Shown one piece after another: positions 1-8,062 of a stretch of 64,000 nucleotides of DNA; within the stretch, counting starts at the first letter, position 1; every line of letters begins with the position of its first letter. The DNA lies in assembly GCF_004365355.1 (NCBI RefSeq), contig NZ_SODP01000001.1, forward strand, positions 434,001 through 498,000, given 5' to 3'. The translations under genes and the position numbers were made by a program. The DNA comes from Kribbella pratensis. Its GTDB lineage: Bacteria; Actinomycetota; Actinomycetes; Propionibacteriales; Kribbellaceae. The notes beneath the pieces were generated by a model that worked only from the letters and a program-made list of their open reading frames with translations, was not told where the DNA came from and made no database searches.

Positions 1-483
1 CAGATCGTCCTGCTCGCGGTCCTCGGCGCGTTCTTCAAGCTCGACTCGCCGGTCCTGCTGGCGCTGCTGGTCGGCGGCCTGTCCTGGCCGGTGCTGACCC
101 GGGCCGTCCGGGCCCAGGTGTTCTCACTGAAGGAACGTGAGTTCGTCGAAGCCGCACGACTGCTGGATCTCGGCACGCCGCGAGTGGTGTTCGTCGAGAT
201 CCTGCCGAACATGGCCAGCTTCATCCTGATGAACTTCATGATCGGCGTGACGAACGCGATCTATCAGCTGGTCGGCCTCTACCTTCTCGGTCTGGCCCCG
301 CTGACCGGGTCGAACTGGGGCATCATGCTCAACCGCGCCTGGATCGCCGGCGCGATCTTCAACGACAACAGCCTGGCCTGGATCCTCAGCCCGATTGTCG
401 CGATCATCCTGCTGCTGCTCGGATTGGTGATGATGACGAGATCCCTCGAAGAGATCCTCAACCCGCGTCTCCGGGACCGGTGA
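1..483 (+). CDS. Dipeptide/oligopeptide ABC transporter permease, DppC/OppC type (5' end outside window)
   Basis: Inner-membrane channel subunit of a peptide-type ABC importer. The reading frame is open from base 1, so the N-terminus lies upstream; about 160 residues are visible. It shows hydrophobic segments at the window edge, in the middle (FILMNFMIGV, then a segment ending LYLLGLAPL) and near the C-terminus (ILSPIVAIILLLLGLVMMT). The cytoplasmic EAA loop that docks on the ATPases is clear (EFVEAARLLDLGTPRVVFVE, then ILPN). The C-terminus (SLEEILNPRLRDR) is typical of DppC/OppC, whose proteins usually end NPRLR. The stop overlaps the next start by four bases (GTGA), so the ATPase is translationally coupled. 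The second permease should lie upstream. Confidence 0.9.
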   Translation, partial: QIVLLAVLGAFFKLDSPVLLALLVGGLSWPVLTRAVRAQVFSLKEREFVEAARLLDLGTPRVVFVEILPNMASFILMNFMIGVTNAIYQLVGLYLLGLAPLTGSNWGIMLNRAWIAGAIFNDNSLAWILSPIVAIILLLLGLVMMTRSLEEILNPRLRDR

Positions 484-1589
484 CGATGGTGACGACGACT
501 CCCTCGGGTAAGACAAGCACGGCGACCGCCCGCGCGGTGCGTGGCGGCGAGGGCAAGCCGCTGCTGTCGATCCGCGACTTCAAGGTCGAGTACCGCACCG
601 GCGGCGGCGCGACGGTGCAGGCGGTCCGCGGCGTCGACCTCGACCTCTACCCGGGCGAGAGCCTCGCCCTGGTGGGGGAGAGTGGCTGCGGCAAGACGAC
701 GTTCGGGCTCGGGCTGCTCCGGCTGCTGCCGCGGCTCGGTCACGCGAGCGGCAAGGTGATCTTCAACCGCGGCGACGGCACCGAGATCGACATCCTGGGC
801 CTGGACGGGCGCGACCTGCGGGAGTTCCGCTGGCGGGACGCGGCGATGGTCTTCCAGGGCGCGATGAACGCGTTCAACCCGGTGCTGAAGATCCGCGCAC
901 ACATGCATGACACGATGCGCGCGCACACCAAGGCGACCCGCCAGGAGATCGAGGACCGCGCCGGTGAGCTGCTCCGGCTGGTGCGGCTCGAGCCGGAGCG
1001 GGTGATGGACTGCTATCCGCACGAGCTGTCCGGCGGTATGCGGCAGCGCGTGCTGATCGCGATGAGCCTGCTGCTCGAGCCCGAGGTCCTGATCCTGGAC
1101 GAGCCGACCACGGCGCTCGACATCCTCACGCAGCGGTCGATCGTCGACGTACTGCACGAGGTGCGGGAGCGGCTCGGCTTCTCGATGATCTTCATCTCGC
1201 ACGACCTGTCGCTGGCCGCCGAGCTCGCCGACCGGGTCGCCACCATGTACGCCGGACGGCTGGTCGAGACCGGCGGCGTACGGGATCTGTTCTACCGCCC
1301 GCGGCACCCGTACACGCTCGGACTGATCAAGGCCGTGCCGCCGATCGTGGGTGATCTGCCCGACCTGGAGTCGATCCCGGGCGGTCCGCCGAGCCTGGCC
1401 GCGCTGCCGAAGGGCTGCACCTTCAACCCGCGGTGCAAGTTCGCCACGGACGAGTGTCGAGAGGCCGAACCGGACCTGCTCCCGGTGACCGACGAGCCGG
1501 GCAGCGCCCATGACGTCGCCTGCATCCACTGGAAGGACGTGCACCTCGACCGCGAGGTGCCCAACCAAGACTTGGGGACCGCGTCATGA
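480..1589 (+). CDS. Peptide ABC transporter ATP-binding protein, DppD/OppD type
   Basis: ATPase that powers the peptide importer; 369 aa. Walker A GESGCGKTT lies near residue 66, the signature LSGGMRQR near 183 and Walker B VLILDEPTTALD near 204. From about residue 276 comes the oligopeptide-transporter C-terminal domain (HPYTLGLI), with the Cys motif CTFNPRCKFATDEC that in this family can hold an Fe-S cluster. I use the GTG at 480, which overlaps the upstream stop; ATG at 486 and GTG at 489 are in frame and equally possible. It overlaps the next gene as ATGA, which fits a tight operon. Confidence 0.93.
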   Translation: MTMVTTTPSGKTSTATARAVRGGEGKPLLSIRDFKVEYRTGGGATVQAVRGVDLDLYPGESLALVGESGCGKTTFGLGLLRLLPRLGHASGKVIFNRGDGTEIDILGLDGRDLREFRWRDAAMVFQGAMNAFNPVLKIRAHMHDTMRAHTKATRQEIEDRAGELLRLVRLEPERVMDCYPHELSGGMRQRVLIAMSLLLEPEVLILDEPTTALDILTQRSIVDVLHEVRERLGFSMIFISHDLSLAAELADRVATMYAGRLVETGGVRDLFYRPRHPYTLGLIKAVPPIVGDLPDLESIPGGPPSLAALPKGCTFNPRCKFATDECREAEPDLLPVTDEPGSAHDVACIHWKDVHLDREVPNQDLGTAS

Positions 1590-2641
1590 GCGCGCTGGAG
1601 AAGACCCCGGAGACCACCGCGGAGAGCCGTACGCCGTTGATGACGCTGGCCGGCGTCAGCCAGGTGTTCGACACCAAGGCCGGTCCGATCCGCGCGGTCG
1701 ACAACATCGATCTGTCGGTCAACCCCGGCGAGGTGCTCTGCCTGGTCGGCGAGAGCGGCTCGGGCAAGACCACCGCGGCCCGGATGGCGGCCGGTCTGGC
1801 GCGGCCGACCGACGGGAAGGTCGAGTTCGCCGGCAACGACATCTGGTCGATGAACCGCAGCGACTTCGGCAGGTTCCGCCGCGGCGTGCAGTACGTCCAC
1901 CAGGACCCGTACGCGTCGCTGAATCCGACCCGGACGATCCTGCAGACGATCACCGCCCCGCTGCTCAAGCACCGTGTTGTCAAGGGCAACAAAGCGGCCG
2001 CCGACAAGGCCGCCGAGCTGCTCACCAAGGTCGACCTGACCCCGCCGGAGAACTACCTGCCGAAGTTCCCGCACCAGCTGTCCGGCGGACAGCGCCAGCG
2101 GGTCTCGGTCGCGCGGGCGCTCACGCTGGACCCGAAGCTGATCATCGCGGACGAGTCGACCTCGATGCTCGACGTGTCGATCCGGATCAGCGTGCTGGCG
2201 ATGCTCGGCCGGCTGCGCGACGACCTCGGGGTCGGGTTCCTGTTCATCACCCACGACCTCGCGATCGCGAAGTACTTCGGCTGGAACGGCAAGACCGCGG
2301 TGATGTACCTCGGCCGGATCGTCGAGTTCGGTCCGACGCCGAAGATCATCAACGCGCCGACGCATCCGTACACCCGGGCGCTGATCGACGCGATCCCCGA
2401 GCCGGATCCGGACCTGACCAAGACCAAGGGCCGGGAATCCCTGCGCAGCCTGGAGATCCCGAGCCTGGCCCACCTGCCGAGCGGATGCTCGTTCCACCCG
2501 CGCTGCCCGTTGTTCGAGGACGGGCTGTGCGACGGCGAGGTTCCGCAGCTGGTCGAGATCCGTCCCGGTCAGTCCGCGGCCTGCCACGTGGTGGCCCGCG
2601 ACGGCGCCGGGGAGGTCCGGCCCGATGAGCCGGTGGCCTGA
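1586..2641 (+). CDS. Peptide ABC transporter ATP-binding protein, DppF/OppF type
   Basis: Second ATPase of the importer, 351 aa, pairing with the preceding subunit to form the nucleotide-binding heterodimer. Walker A GESGSGKTT is near residue 56, LSGGQRQR near 165 and Walker B IIADESTSMLD near 186. In this last motif a Ser replaces the usual Pro after DE (DEST, not DEPT), a common OppF variant. The oligopeptide C-terminal domain ends with CSFHPRCPLFEDGLC. Start ATG overlaps the upstream stop by four bases, and the stop overlaps the next ATG by one base (TGATG). Confidence 0.92.
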   Translation: MSALEKTPETTAESRTPLMTLAGVSQVFDTKAGPIRAVDNIDLSVNPGEVLCLVGESGSGKTTAARMAAGLARPTDGKVEFAGNDIWSMNRSDFGRFRRGVQYVHQDPYASLNPTRTILQTITAPLLKHRVVKGNKAAADKAAELLTKVDLTPPENYLPKFPHQLSGGQRQRVSVARALTLDPKLIIADESTSMLDVSIRISVLAMLGRLRDDLGVGFLFITHDLAIAKYFGWNGKTAVMYLGRIVEFGPTPKIINAPTHPYTRALIDAIPEPDPDLTKTKGRESLRSLEIPSLAHLPSGCSFHPRCPLFEDGLCDGEVPQLVEIRPGQSAACHVVARDGAGEVRPDEPVA

Positions 2642-2850
2642 TGTCACCGCAGATCGGCCGGGCGGCGCTCGGCTGGGCGACGTTCCTGATCCTGGCCAGC
2701 GGAGCGTTGCTGCTCACGCTGTCGCCCGGCACTCCGGAGTTCGTCGTCACCCTGTTCACCTTGTGTTTGGGCCTGCTACTGGGCCTGATCGTCGTCGTCG
2801 GGGTCGTCTGGACCCGGCGGCGGGAAAAACGCGAGGGCGGTTCGCAGTAA
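2641..2850 (+). CDS. Small two-helix membrane protein of the peptide transporter operon
   Basis: 69 residues with two hydrophobic stretches: about residues 9-27 (ALGWATFLILASGALLLTL) and 34-56 (VVTLFTLCLGLLLGLIVVVG and on), then a basic tail (RRREKREGG). The ATG overlaps the stop of the OppF-like gene by one base, so it is translationally coupled to the transporter. I do not recognise a family. It could be a small accessory or stabilising subunit. That role is inferred from context only; the hydropathy and coupling are visible in the sequence. Confidence 0.7.
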   Translation: MSPQIGRAALGWATFLILASGALLLTLSPGTPEFVVTLFTLCLGLLLGLIVVVGVVWTRRREKREGGSQ

Positions 2851-2866
2851 CTCAAACCAGTAGTGC

Positions 2867-2891
2867 CTGACCCACACAGTCGTGCGGTCAG
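2867..2891 (+). promoter_or_regulatory. Intercistronic hairpin before the binding-protein gene
   Basis: CTGACC and GGTCAG form an outer 6-bp stem, with CAC/GTG as an inner stem around AGTC. There is no U-run, so it may be an mRNA-stabilising or processing hairpin between the membrane components and the highly expressed binding protein, or a weak U-less terminator. Confidence 0.4.
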
Positions 2892-2909
2892 ATCAGAAAG
2901 GACGAAGGA

Positions 2910-4772
2910 ATGAGTCCCACCGGCACCAACGATTCCGGCACCAACCCCCCGGGGCCCAGCCCCCGGACCAACGCGATCTCGCGCCGGCACGTGCTCCAGC
3001 TGTTCGGCATCGCCGGCGTCGGCGTGGCCGGCATCGGGTCGCTGGAGGCTTGCTCGCCGAGTTCCCCGAACAGCAACAGCGGGGACAGCAGCAAGAACGC
3101 CACCAAGGAGTTCCACGGCGCGTACCCGTACCAGCTGCCGCCGAAGGGTCACTTCAACCTGGCCGCCGGTGTCACCGACGGCATCCAGCAGCAGAGCCCG
3201 TACCTCGACCTCGTCTACCCCAGCGGCGGCCTGTACTACTGGGCCGACAAGAAGTGGGAATGGATGATGGCCGAGTCCGGCACGCTGGACGAGGCGGCCA
3301 AGACGTACACGATGAAGCTCCGGTCCGGGCTGACCTGGAGCGACGGCAAGCCCGTCACCGCCAAGGACGTCGTGTCGACGTTCAACCTGCACTGGCTGAT
3401 GCGCCAGCAGTCGTGGACGTTCCTGTCCGACGTCAACGCCAAGGACGACACCACGGTGACCTTCACCATCGGTACGCCGTCCACCGTGCTCGAGCGGTAC
3501 ATCCTCCGCGCGCCGATCATGCCCGACTCGGTGTATGGCGAGTGGGCCACCAAGGCCGAGACGATGCGTAAGGCCAAGACCAGCCTGGACAGCGCCGAGG
3601 GCAAGCAGCTCAACGGCGACTTCCAGAAGTTCCGTCCGGAGAACCCGGTCGTGTCCGGTCCGTTCAACTTCGACGCGAAGAACATGACCAACTCGCAGAT
3701 GACGCTGGTCAAGAACGACAAGGGCCTGTTCGCCGACAAGATCGGCTTCAGCAAGGTTCTCCTGTACAACGGTGAGACCTCCGACATCACCCCCGTCGTC
3801 CTGAACAAGGACGTCGACTACGCGACCCACGGTTTCGCGGTCGCGACCGAGAAGACGCTGCAGTCCAGCGGCTTCCGGATCCTCCGGCCGCCGGTGTACT
3901 CCGGCCCGGCGCTCGTGTTCAACTACACCGCGCACCCGGAGCTGTCCGACCCGAAGGTACGCCAGGCGATCGCCTACGTCCTCGACCGCAACGAGAACGG
4001 CACTGTCGCGCTCGGCGACTCGGGCAAGCCGTGCAAGTTCATGGCCGGCTTCTCCGACATCTCCGTGCCGGACTGGATCTCCGACGCGGACCAGAAGAAG
4101 CTGAACGCCTACGAGAAGGACCTCGCCAAGGCCACCAGCCTGCTGCAGTCGGCGGGCTGGAAGCAGTCCGGCGGCAAGTGGATGCTGCCGAACGGCAAGC
4201 CGGCGGCGTACGACATCAAGTTCCCGACCGAGTTCGCCGACTGGAACCCGGCCGCCACCAACGCGGCCGACCAGCTGAACAAGTTCGGCTTCAACATCAC
4301 CAAGCGGGGTATCACCTTCACCCAGCTGAACCCCGACGTCCTGGCCGGCAAGTTCGACTTCGCGATCCAGACCTGGGGCGCGTCGAACCACCCGCACCCG
4401 TACTTCGCGTTCGTGCAGAACCTGTACACGTTCAACTACGTGACGGCGGCGAACTCGGGCGGCAAGGGGATGAACTTCCCGCTGAAGCAGACCACCTCGG
4501 CCGGTCCGATCGACCTGCAGGCCGTGGTGGACAAGTCCGCACAGGGACTGAACATCGACGAGCAGAAGAAGAACGTCACCGCCGCGGCGATGGCCTTCAA
4601 CGAACTGCTGCCGATCATCCCGCTCTGGGAGCGCTACGGTAACAACCCCGCGCTCGAGGGCACCCGGGTGGCGAAGTTCCCGGCCGACGACGACCCGATC
4701 CTGAAGAACGCGCCGTACGCGGACAACTTCGTGATCATGTACATGTACCAGGGCAAGGTCGCGCCGGTCTAA
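2910..4772 (+). CDS. Peptide ABC transporter substrate-binding lipoprotein (SBP family 5), Tat-exported
   Basis: Extracellular peptide-binding protein feeding the importer, 620 aa. The N-terminus has a twin-arginine motif ISRRHVLQLF (RR at 25-26), a hydrophobic stretch, then a lipobox-like SLEAC with the lipidated Cys at 48. It should therefore be folded in the cytoplasm, exported by Tat and anchored to the membrane. The mature part has SBP_bac_5 character, including the WSDGKPVTAKDVVSTF stretch near residue 143 and PKVRQAIAYVLDR near 350. A good ribosome site (AAAGGACGAAGG) precedes the ATG. The gene sits 59 bases after the small membrane protein and is probably co-transcribed. Confidence 0.93.
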   Translation: MSPTGTNDSGTNPPGPSPRTNAISRRHVLQLFGIAGVGVAGIGSLEACSPSSPNSNSGDSSKNATKEFHGAYPYQLPPKGHFNLAAGVTDGIQQQSPYLDLVYPSGGLYYWADKKWEWMMAESGTLDEAAKTYTMKLRSGLTWSDGKPVTAKDVVSTFNLHWLMRQQSWTFLSDVNAKDDTTVTFTIGTPSTVLERYILRAPIMPDSVYGEWATKAETMRKAKTSLDSAEGKQLNGDFQKFRPENPVVSGPFNFDAKNMTNSQMTLVKNDKGLFADKIGFSKVLLYNGETSDITPVVLNKDVDYATHGFAVATEKTLQSSGFRILRPPVYSGPALVFNYTAHPELSDPKVRQAIAYVLDRNENGTVALGDSGKPCKFMAGFSDISVPDWISDADQKKLNAYEKDLAKATSLLQSAGWKQSGGKWMLPNGKPAAYDIKFPTEFADWNPAATNAADQLNKFGFNITKRGITFTQLNPDVLAGKFDFAIQTWGASNHPHPYFAFVQNLYTFNYVTAANSGGKGMNFPLKQTTSAGPIDLQAVVDKSAQGLNIDEQKKNVTAAAMAFNELLPIIPLWERYGNNPALEGTRVAKFPADDDPILKNAPYADNFVIMYMYQGKVAPV

Positions 4773-4813
4773 CCACTGGCTTTTTGACCTGCTTGTCTGA
4801 TTGGGTCGGCCGG

Positions 4814-6271
4814 GTGATCTTGGTACGCGAGATCGACCCGGCCGACCTGGCCTTGTTCGACGAGTGGTACGACGCCTTCCGGGCCGGCGCGGTCGCCGGC
4901 CGGAAGGCCGCGCTGGTGGCCGGGCGCGAGACGCTCGGCTACTCGCTGCGCAACCCCAGCCCGCTGAAGCAGCGGATCGCTGTCGGCGCCTTCGAGGACG
5001 ACCGCGTGCTCGGCGGGATGCTGTTCGAGTACCGCCTGACCGACAACCTCGACACGGTCGAGGTCGACATCGACGTACCCGCGGAGCACCGGCGGCGCGG
5101 GATCGGCACTGCGCTGTGGCAATGGGCCGCGACGCGCTCGGCCCAGCTCGGGCGGACCATCGTCCAGGCGGAGCTCGGTGTCCCGTGTGAGCCCTGGGCG
5201 GGCGCCGCGTTCGCGGAGCGGCTCGGCTTCCAGGTGGAGCACGTCGAGGAGCACCTCGTCGTGCCGCTGCCGTACGACGACCTGCGGCTGGACGAGCTGC
5301 GGGAATCAGTGGGGCGCCTGGACGGATACCAGCTGACCTCGTGGGCGGGCGTGTGCCCGCCGGAGCATCAGCAGGCGTACGCCGATCTGCACACCGCGAT
5401 GGATCTGGATGTGCCGACAGGTGGCATGACGCGCGAGCTGGTGCCGTGGACGGTCGACAAGCTCGAGGCGAGCGAGGCGCGGATCGACCGCAACTACCTC
5501 GCCCTGGTGACGATGGCCCACACGCTGGACGGCAGGCCGGCGGGGTACACGTTGCTCTACCTGCCGCGGGCCGACGCCGAGCACGCCCAGCAGGACGACA
5601 CGCTCGTACTGCGCGAGCACCGCGGCCACAAACTCGGCACCCACCTGAAGCTGGCGAACCTCGAGCAGCTGGCGAAACACCGCACGACGCAACGCTATCT
5701 GCACACCTGGACCGCGCTGTCGAACGCCCCGATGCGCAAGGTCAACGCCCGCTTCGGCTTCCGCCCGGTCGAGGAGCACCGCGAACTCGAGCTGCGCCTG
5801 CCGAGGTTGCGCCCGGCGGCCCGTGCGGTGATCGTGGACGAGGACGAGCGCATCTTGCTGGTCCGGTTCGAGTTCGACGACGGCCCGCTGTGGGCGACGC
5901 CCGGCGGCGGTCTCGAGCCCGGCGAGACCGTGGTCGAAGGCCTCCGCCGCGAGCTCGTGGAGGAGGTCGGCCTGCGCGACTTCACCGACCCGCCACACCT
6001 CTGGCACCAGGAAGTCGTTGCCGAAGGCCACGCCACCGGCTACGACGGCGTCCTCAACGACTACTTCCTGATCCGTACTGCGGCGTTCGACCCGGCCGGC
6101 ACGCTCAGCGCAGCCGAGCTCCGCGCCGAGAACGTCCACGCGATGAAGTGGTGGACCCGATCCGAGCTGGCGGCCCACAAGGGCCGCTTCGCCCCGCGCG
6201 ACCTTCCCGCCCTGATCGACCGCCTGCTGACAGCCGGCCCACCGACCACACCCACCCAGCTCGCGCTGTGA
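4814..6271 (+). CDS. GNAT-GNAT-Nudix tridomain fusion protein
   Basis: About 485 aa. The first N-acetyltransferase domain spans roughly residues 1-150, with the acetyl-CoA loop EHRRRGIGTALW. A second GNAT-like domain (about 165-325) has LREHRGHKLGTHLKLANLEQ and NAPMRKVNARFGFRP. A C-terminal Nudix hydrolase domain (about 335-475) has the complete Nudix box from about residue 364: G, five residues, E, seven residues, REL, two residues, EVGL. Acetylation plus hydrolysis of a nucleoside-diphosphate-linked substrate can be inferred; the substrates are unknown. I chose GTG 4814 (MILVREIDP) because the GNAT fold begins there; TTG 4784 and TTG 4820 are alternatives. It is not obviously part of the upstream operon. 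Confidence 0.85.
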   Translation: MILVREIDPADLALFDEWYDAFRAGAVAGRKAALVAGRETLGYSLRNPSPLKQRIAVGAFEDDRVLGGMLFEYRLTDNLDTVEVDIDVPAEHRRRGIGTALWQWAATRSAQLGRTIVQAELGVPCEPWAGAAFAERLGFQVEHVEEHLVVPLPYDDLRLDELRESVGRLDGYQLTSWAGVCPPEHQQAYADLHTAMDLDVPTGGMTRELVPWTVDKLEASEARIDRNYLALVTMAHTLDGRPAGYTLLYLPRADAEHAQQDDTLVLREHRGHKLGTHLKLANLEQLAKHRTTQRYLHTWTALSNAPMRKVNARFGFRPVEEHRELELRLPRLRPAARAVIVDEDERILLVRFEFDDGPLWATPGGGLEPGETVVEGLRRELVEEVGLRDFTDPPHLWHQEVVAEGHATGYDGVLNDYFLIRTAAFDPAGTLSAAELRAENVHAMKWWTRSELAAHKGRFAPRDLPALIDRLLTAGPPTTPTQLAL

Positions 6272-6322
6272 GAATGCCGTGCGAACCCTGTGAGAACAGG
6301 GGATGCGGGCAACGAAACGGCC

Positions 6323-6334
6323 TAGCTTCGAGGT
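6323..6334 (+). promoter_or_regulatory. Candidate leaderless -10 (TAGCTT) for the SAV_915-like gene
   Basis: TAGCTT lies six bases before the GTG start, which puts the transcription start at or next to the start codon. No convincing -35 and no ribosome site are visible. Confidence 0.4.
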
Positions 6335-6604
6335 GTGAGCACTCGACATACCGATGATTGGTTCGTCCCCGTCCGCTGCGTCGGCGATATCGCCACCCTC
6401 CAGACCGGAAGGCTGCCCGACGGGCTCCGCGTCGGCATCGCCTTCAGCTCGCTGGAACGGCTCCGCGCCGCTTCCGGTGCACAGGAGTTCATGCGCCTCT
6501 CGGAGGACGGCCTGCACGACATGCTCGAGCAGGTGGGGATCGTGAGGATCCAGCTCGACCCGACGGTGGTCGCCGTACCGGTCAGAGGCGCCGTAGCCAG
6601 CTGA
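6335..6604 (+). CDS. Small SAV_915-like protein of unknown function
   Basis: 89 aa, soluble, no signal peptide. The stretch LPDGLRVGIAFSSLERLRAA resembles the small actinobacterial SAV_915 family, often found in several copies per genome; function unknown. I assign it from memory of the family pattern. Its last 23 bases overlap the end of the convergent ABC ATPase gene. GTG start, with a probable leaderless promoter. Confidence 0.6.
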   Translation: MSTRHTDDWFVPVRCVGDIATLQTGRLPDGLRVGIAFSSLERLRAASGAQEFMRLSEDGLHDMLEQVGIVRIQLDPTVVAVPVRGAVAS

Positions 6605-7229
6605 GGTGGCCCTCGTCCATCACGGCGTGGCCGTCGGCGCTGTCCGCGACATTCGGGTCGTGGGTGGCGATCACGACGGCCGCGCCGCGGCGGGCCTCCT
6701 CCTGCAGCAGGCCGAGGACGCGCTCGCGGTTGGTGCTGTCGAGTTCGCTGGTCGATTCGTCCGCAAGGATCACCCGGCCCTGCTGGGCGATCCCGCGAGC
6801 GACTGCGACGCGCTGCTGCTCGCCGCCGGACAGCTCCTCGACCAGGTGGTCACCGCTCTCCTCGAGTCCGACACCCGCTAGCGCCTGCTCGATCGTCCGC
6901 TCGACCTCTTCACTCGGCTTGCGCTCGGCCAGCAAGGGGATCGACAGGTTCTCGCGTGCGGTCAGCACCCGCGCGAGTCCGTTGCCCTGCGGGATCAGTA
7001 CGACGCCGTGCGCGGCCGCCGCCGGACGGTTGGTGATCACCAGCCCGTCGATCTCGACCTGTCCTTTCGCCACCGGCACCGCACCGGCGATTGCCCACAG
7101 CAACGAGCTCTTGCCTGCACCCGACGGCCCGCTGACCGCGAGCACGAAGCCCGGTGGGACGGTGAACGACACGTCCGACACCGCGGTCAAGTCGCCGTAC
7201 CGCACGGTCACCTGGCTGACGTTGATCAC
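6582..7229 (-). CDS. ABC transporter ATPase, MacB/LolD-like
   Basis: 215 aa. Walker A GPSGAGKSS is near residue 36, the signature LSGGEQQRVAVARG near 133 and Walker B VILADESTSELDS near 153. MacB/LolD-type ATPases power FtsX-fold permeases that extrude lipids, peptides or drugs, or move lipoproteins. Its GTG start overlaps the stop of the second ATPase (GTGA), and that gene in turn overlaps the permease, so all three form one operon transcribed from 11154 downward. The 3' end overlaps the convergent small gene. Confidence 0.9.
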   Translation of the reverse strand: MINVSQVTVRYGDLTAVSDVSFTVPPGFVLAVSGPSGAGKSSLLWAIAGAVPVAKGQVEIDGLVITNRPAAAAHGVVLIPQGNGLARVLTARENLSIPLLAERKPSEEVERTIEQALAGVGLEESGDHLVEELSGGEQQRVAVARGIAQQGRVILADESTSELDSTNRERVLGLLQEEARRGAAVVIATHDPNVADSADGHAVMDEGHLSWLRRL

Positions 7230-8062
7230 CGGTTCCCCTCCTGCTCCACGGGGGTGAGCCGGATGACGCCGTCGTCGGTCGTGACTTGGACGAGCGTTCC
7301 GGCCGGCAACAGCTCTGCCACATGCGGTGGTAGGGGCAACGATCCGTCCACCGCGACCACGGCGTACTCCTCACCGGACCTGCCCTCGGAGGCGATCCGG
7401 CCGTCGCGGATGGTGATGGTGCGGGGGAGGGTCGCGGCGACTTCCGGGTCGTGGGTGACGAGCAGGACGGTCATCCCGGTTTCGGTGTTGATCGTGCGGA
7501 GCGCCGCGAGGACCTCGTCACGGGCGTGGTGGTCGAGCTGGCTGGTCGGTTCGTCGGCGAGCAGCAGGCCGGGAAGGGTTGCGATGCCGACGGCAACGGC
7601 ACACAACTGCACCTGGCCAGGTGTCAACTGGGACAGGGGAGTCGCCGCATGGTTGCCCAGGCCAACGAGTTCGAGGATGGTCTCCGGCGTCGGGAGGTCG
7701 CGATCGTCGGACGCGGCCTGCTGGGCGTAGCGGATGTTGTCGGCCGGCGTGAGGTACGGGATGAGGTTGCGGCCGGCACCTTGGAGCACGATGCCTACGT
7801 CACCGGACCGCATCCGGTCCAGCTCGGCGTCGGTCATCGTGGCGACGTTGTGCTCACCGATCTGCAGCCGGCCCGCGCTGGGCGTGAGCAGACCGCCGCA
7901 CAGTTGGAGCAACGTCGACTTCCCGGCACCGGACGGTCCGAGCAGTCCGACCAGTTCGCCGGGCCGGACAGTGATCCCGATACCGGACAGCGCGGCGACG
8001 TCGTGACCGTGCGCACGGTAGATGTGCACCAATCCCGTCGTACTGATCGCGAGACCGGTCAT
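7226..8062 (-). CDS. ABC transporter ATPase with degenerate signature motif, partner of FtsX-like permease
   Basis: 278 aa. Walker A GPSGAGKST is intact near residue 42 and Walker B (LLLADEPTSQLD) near 165. The signature reads LTPGQVQL instead of LSGGQ, so this subunit probably contributes one weakened catalytic site in an asymmetric pair with the neighbouring ATPase. After the ATPase core there is an extension of about 45 residues (from EEYAVVAVDGSL), predicted as a small beta-rich tail. ATG at 8062 overlaps the permease stop (ATGA), and this decides the start. Confidence 0.88.
   Translation of the reverse strand: MTGLAISTTGLVHIYRAHGHDVAALSGIGITVRPGELVGLLGPSGAGKSTLLQLCGGLLTPSAGRLQIGEHNVATMTDAELDRMRSGDVGIVLQGAGRNLIPYLTPADNIRYAQQAASDDRDLPTPETILELVGLGNHAATPLSQLTPGQVQLCAVAVGIATLPGLLLADEPTSQLDHHARDEVLAALRTINTETGMTVLLVTHDPEVAATLPRTITIRDGRIASEGRSGEEYAVVAVDGSLPLPPHVAELLPAGTLVQVTTDDGVIRLTPVEQEGNR

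Noticed and set aside
279..1568. Long minus-strand frame opposite the peptide-transporter ATPase
   Set aside because: Arg/His/Asp-rich translation with no family features; the plus-strand gene has all ABC motifs. It is a high-GC shadow.
2349..4397. Minus-strand frame of over 680 codons opposite the binding-protein gene
   Set aside because: The composition is typical of a shadow, and the plus strand encodes a clear Tat lipoprotein with a ribosome site.
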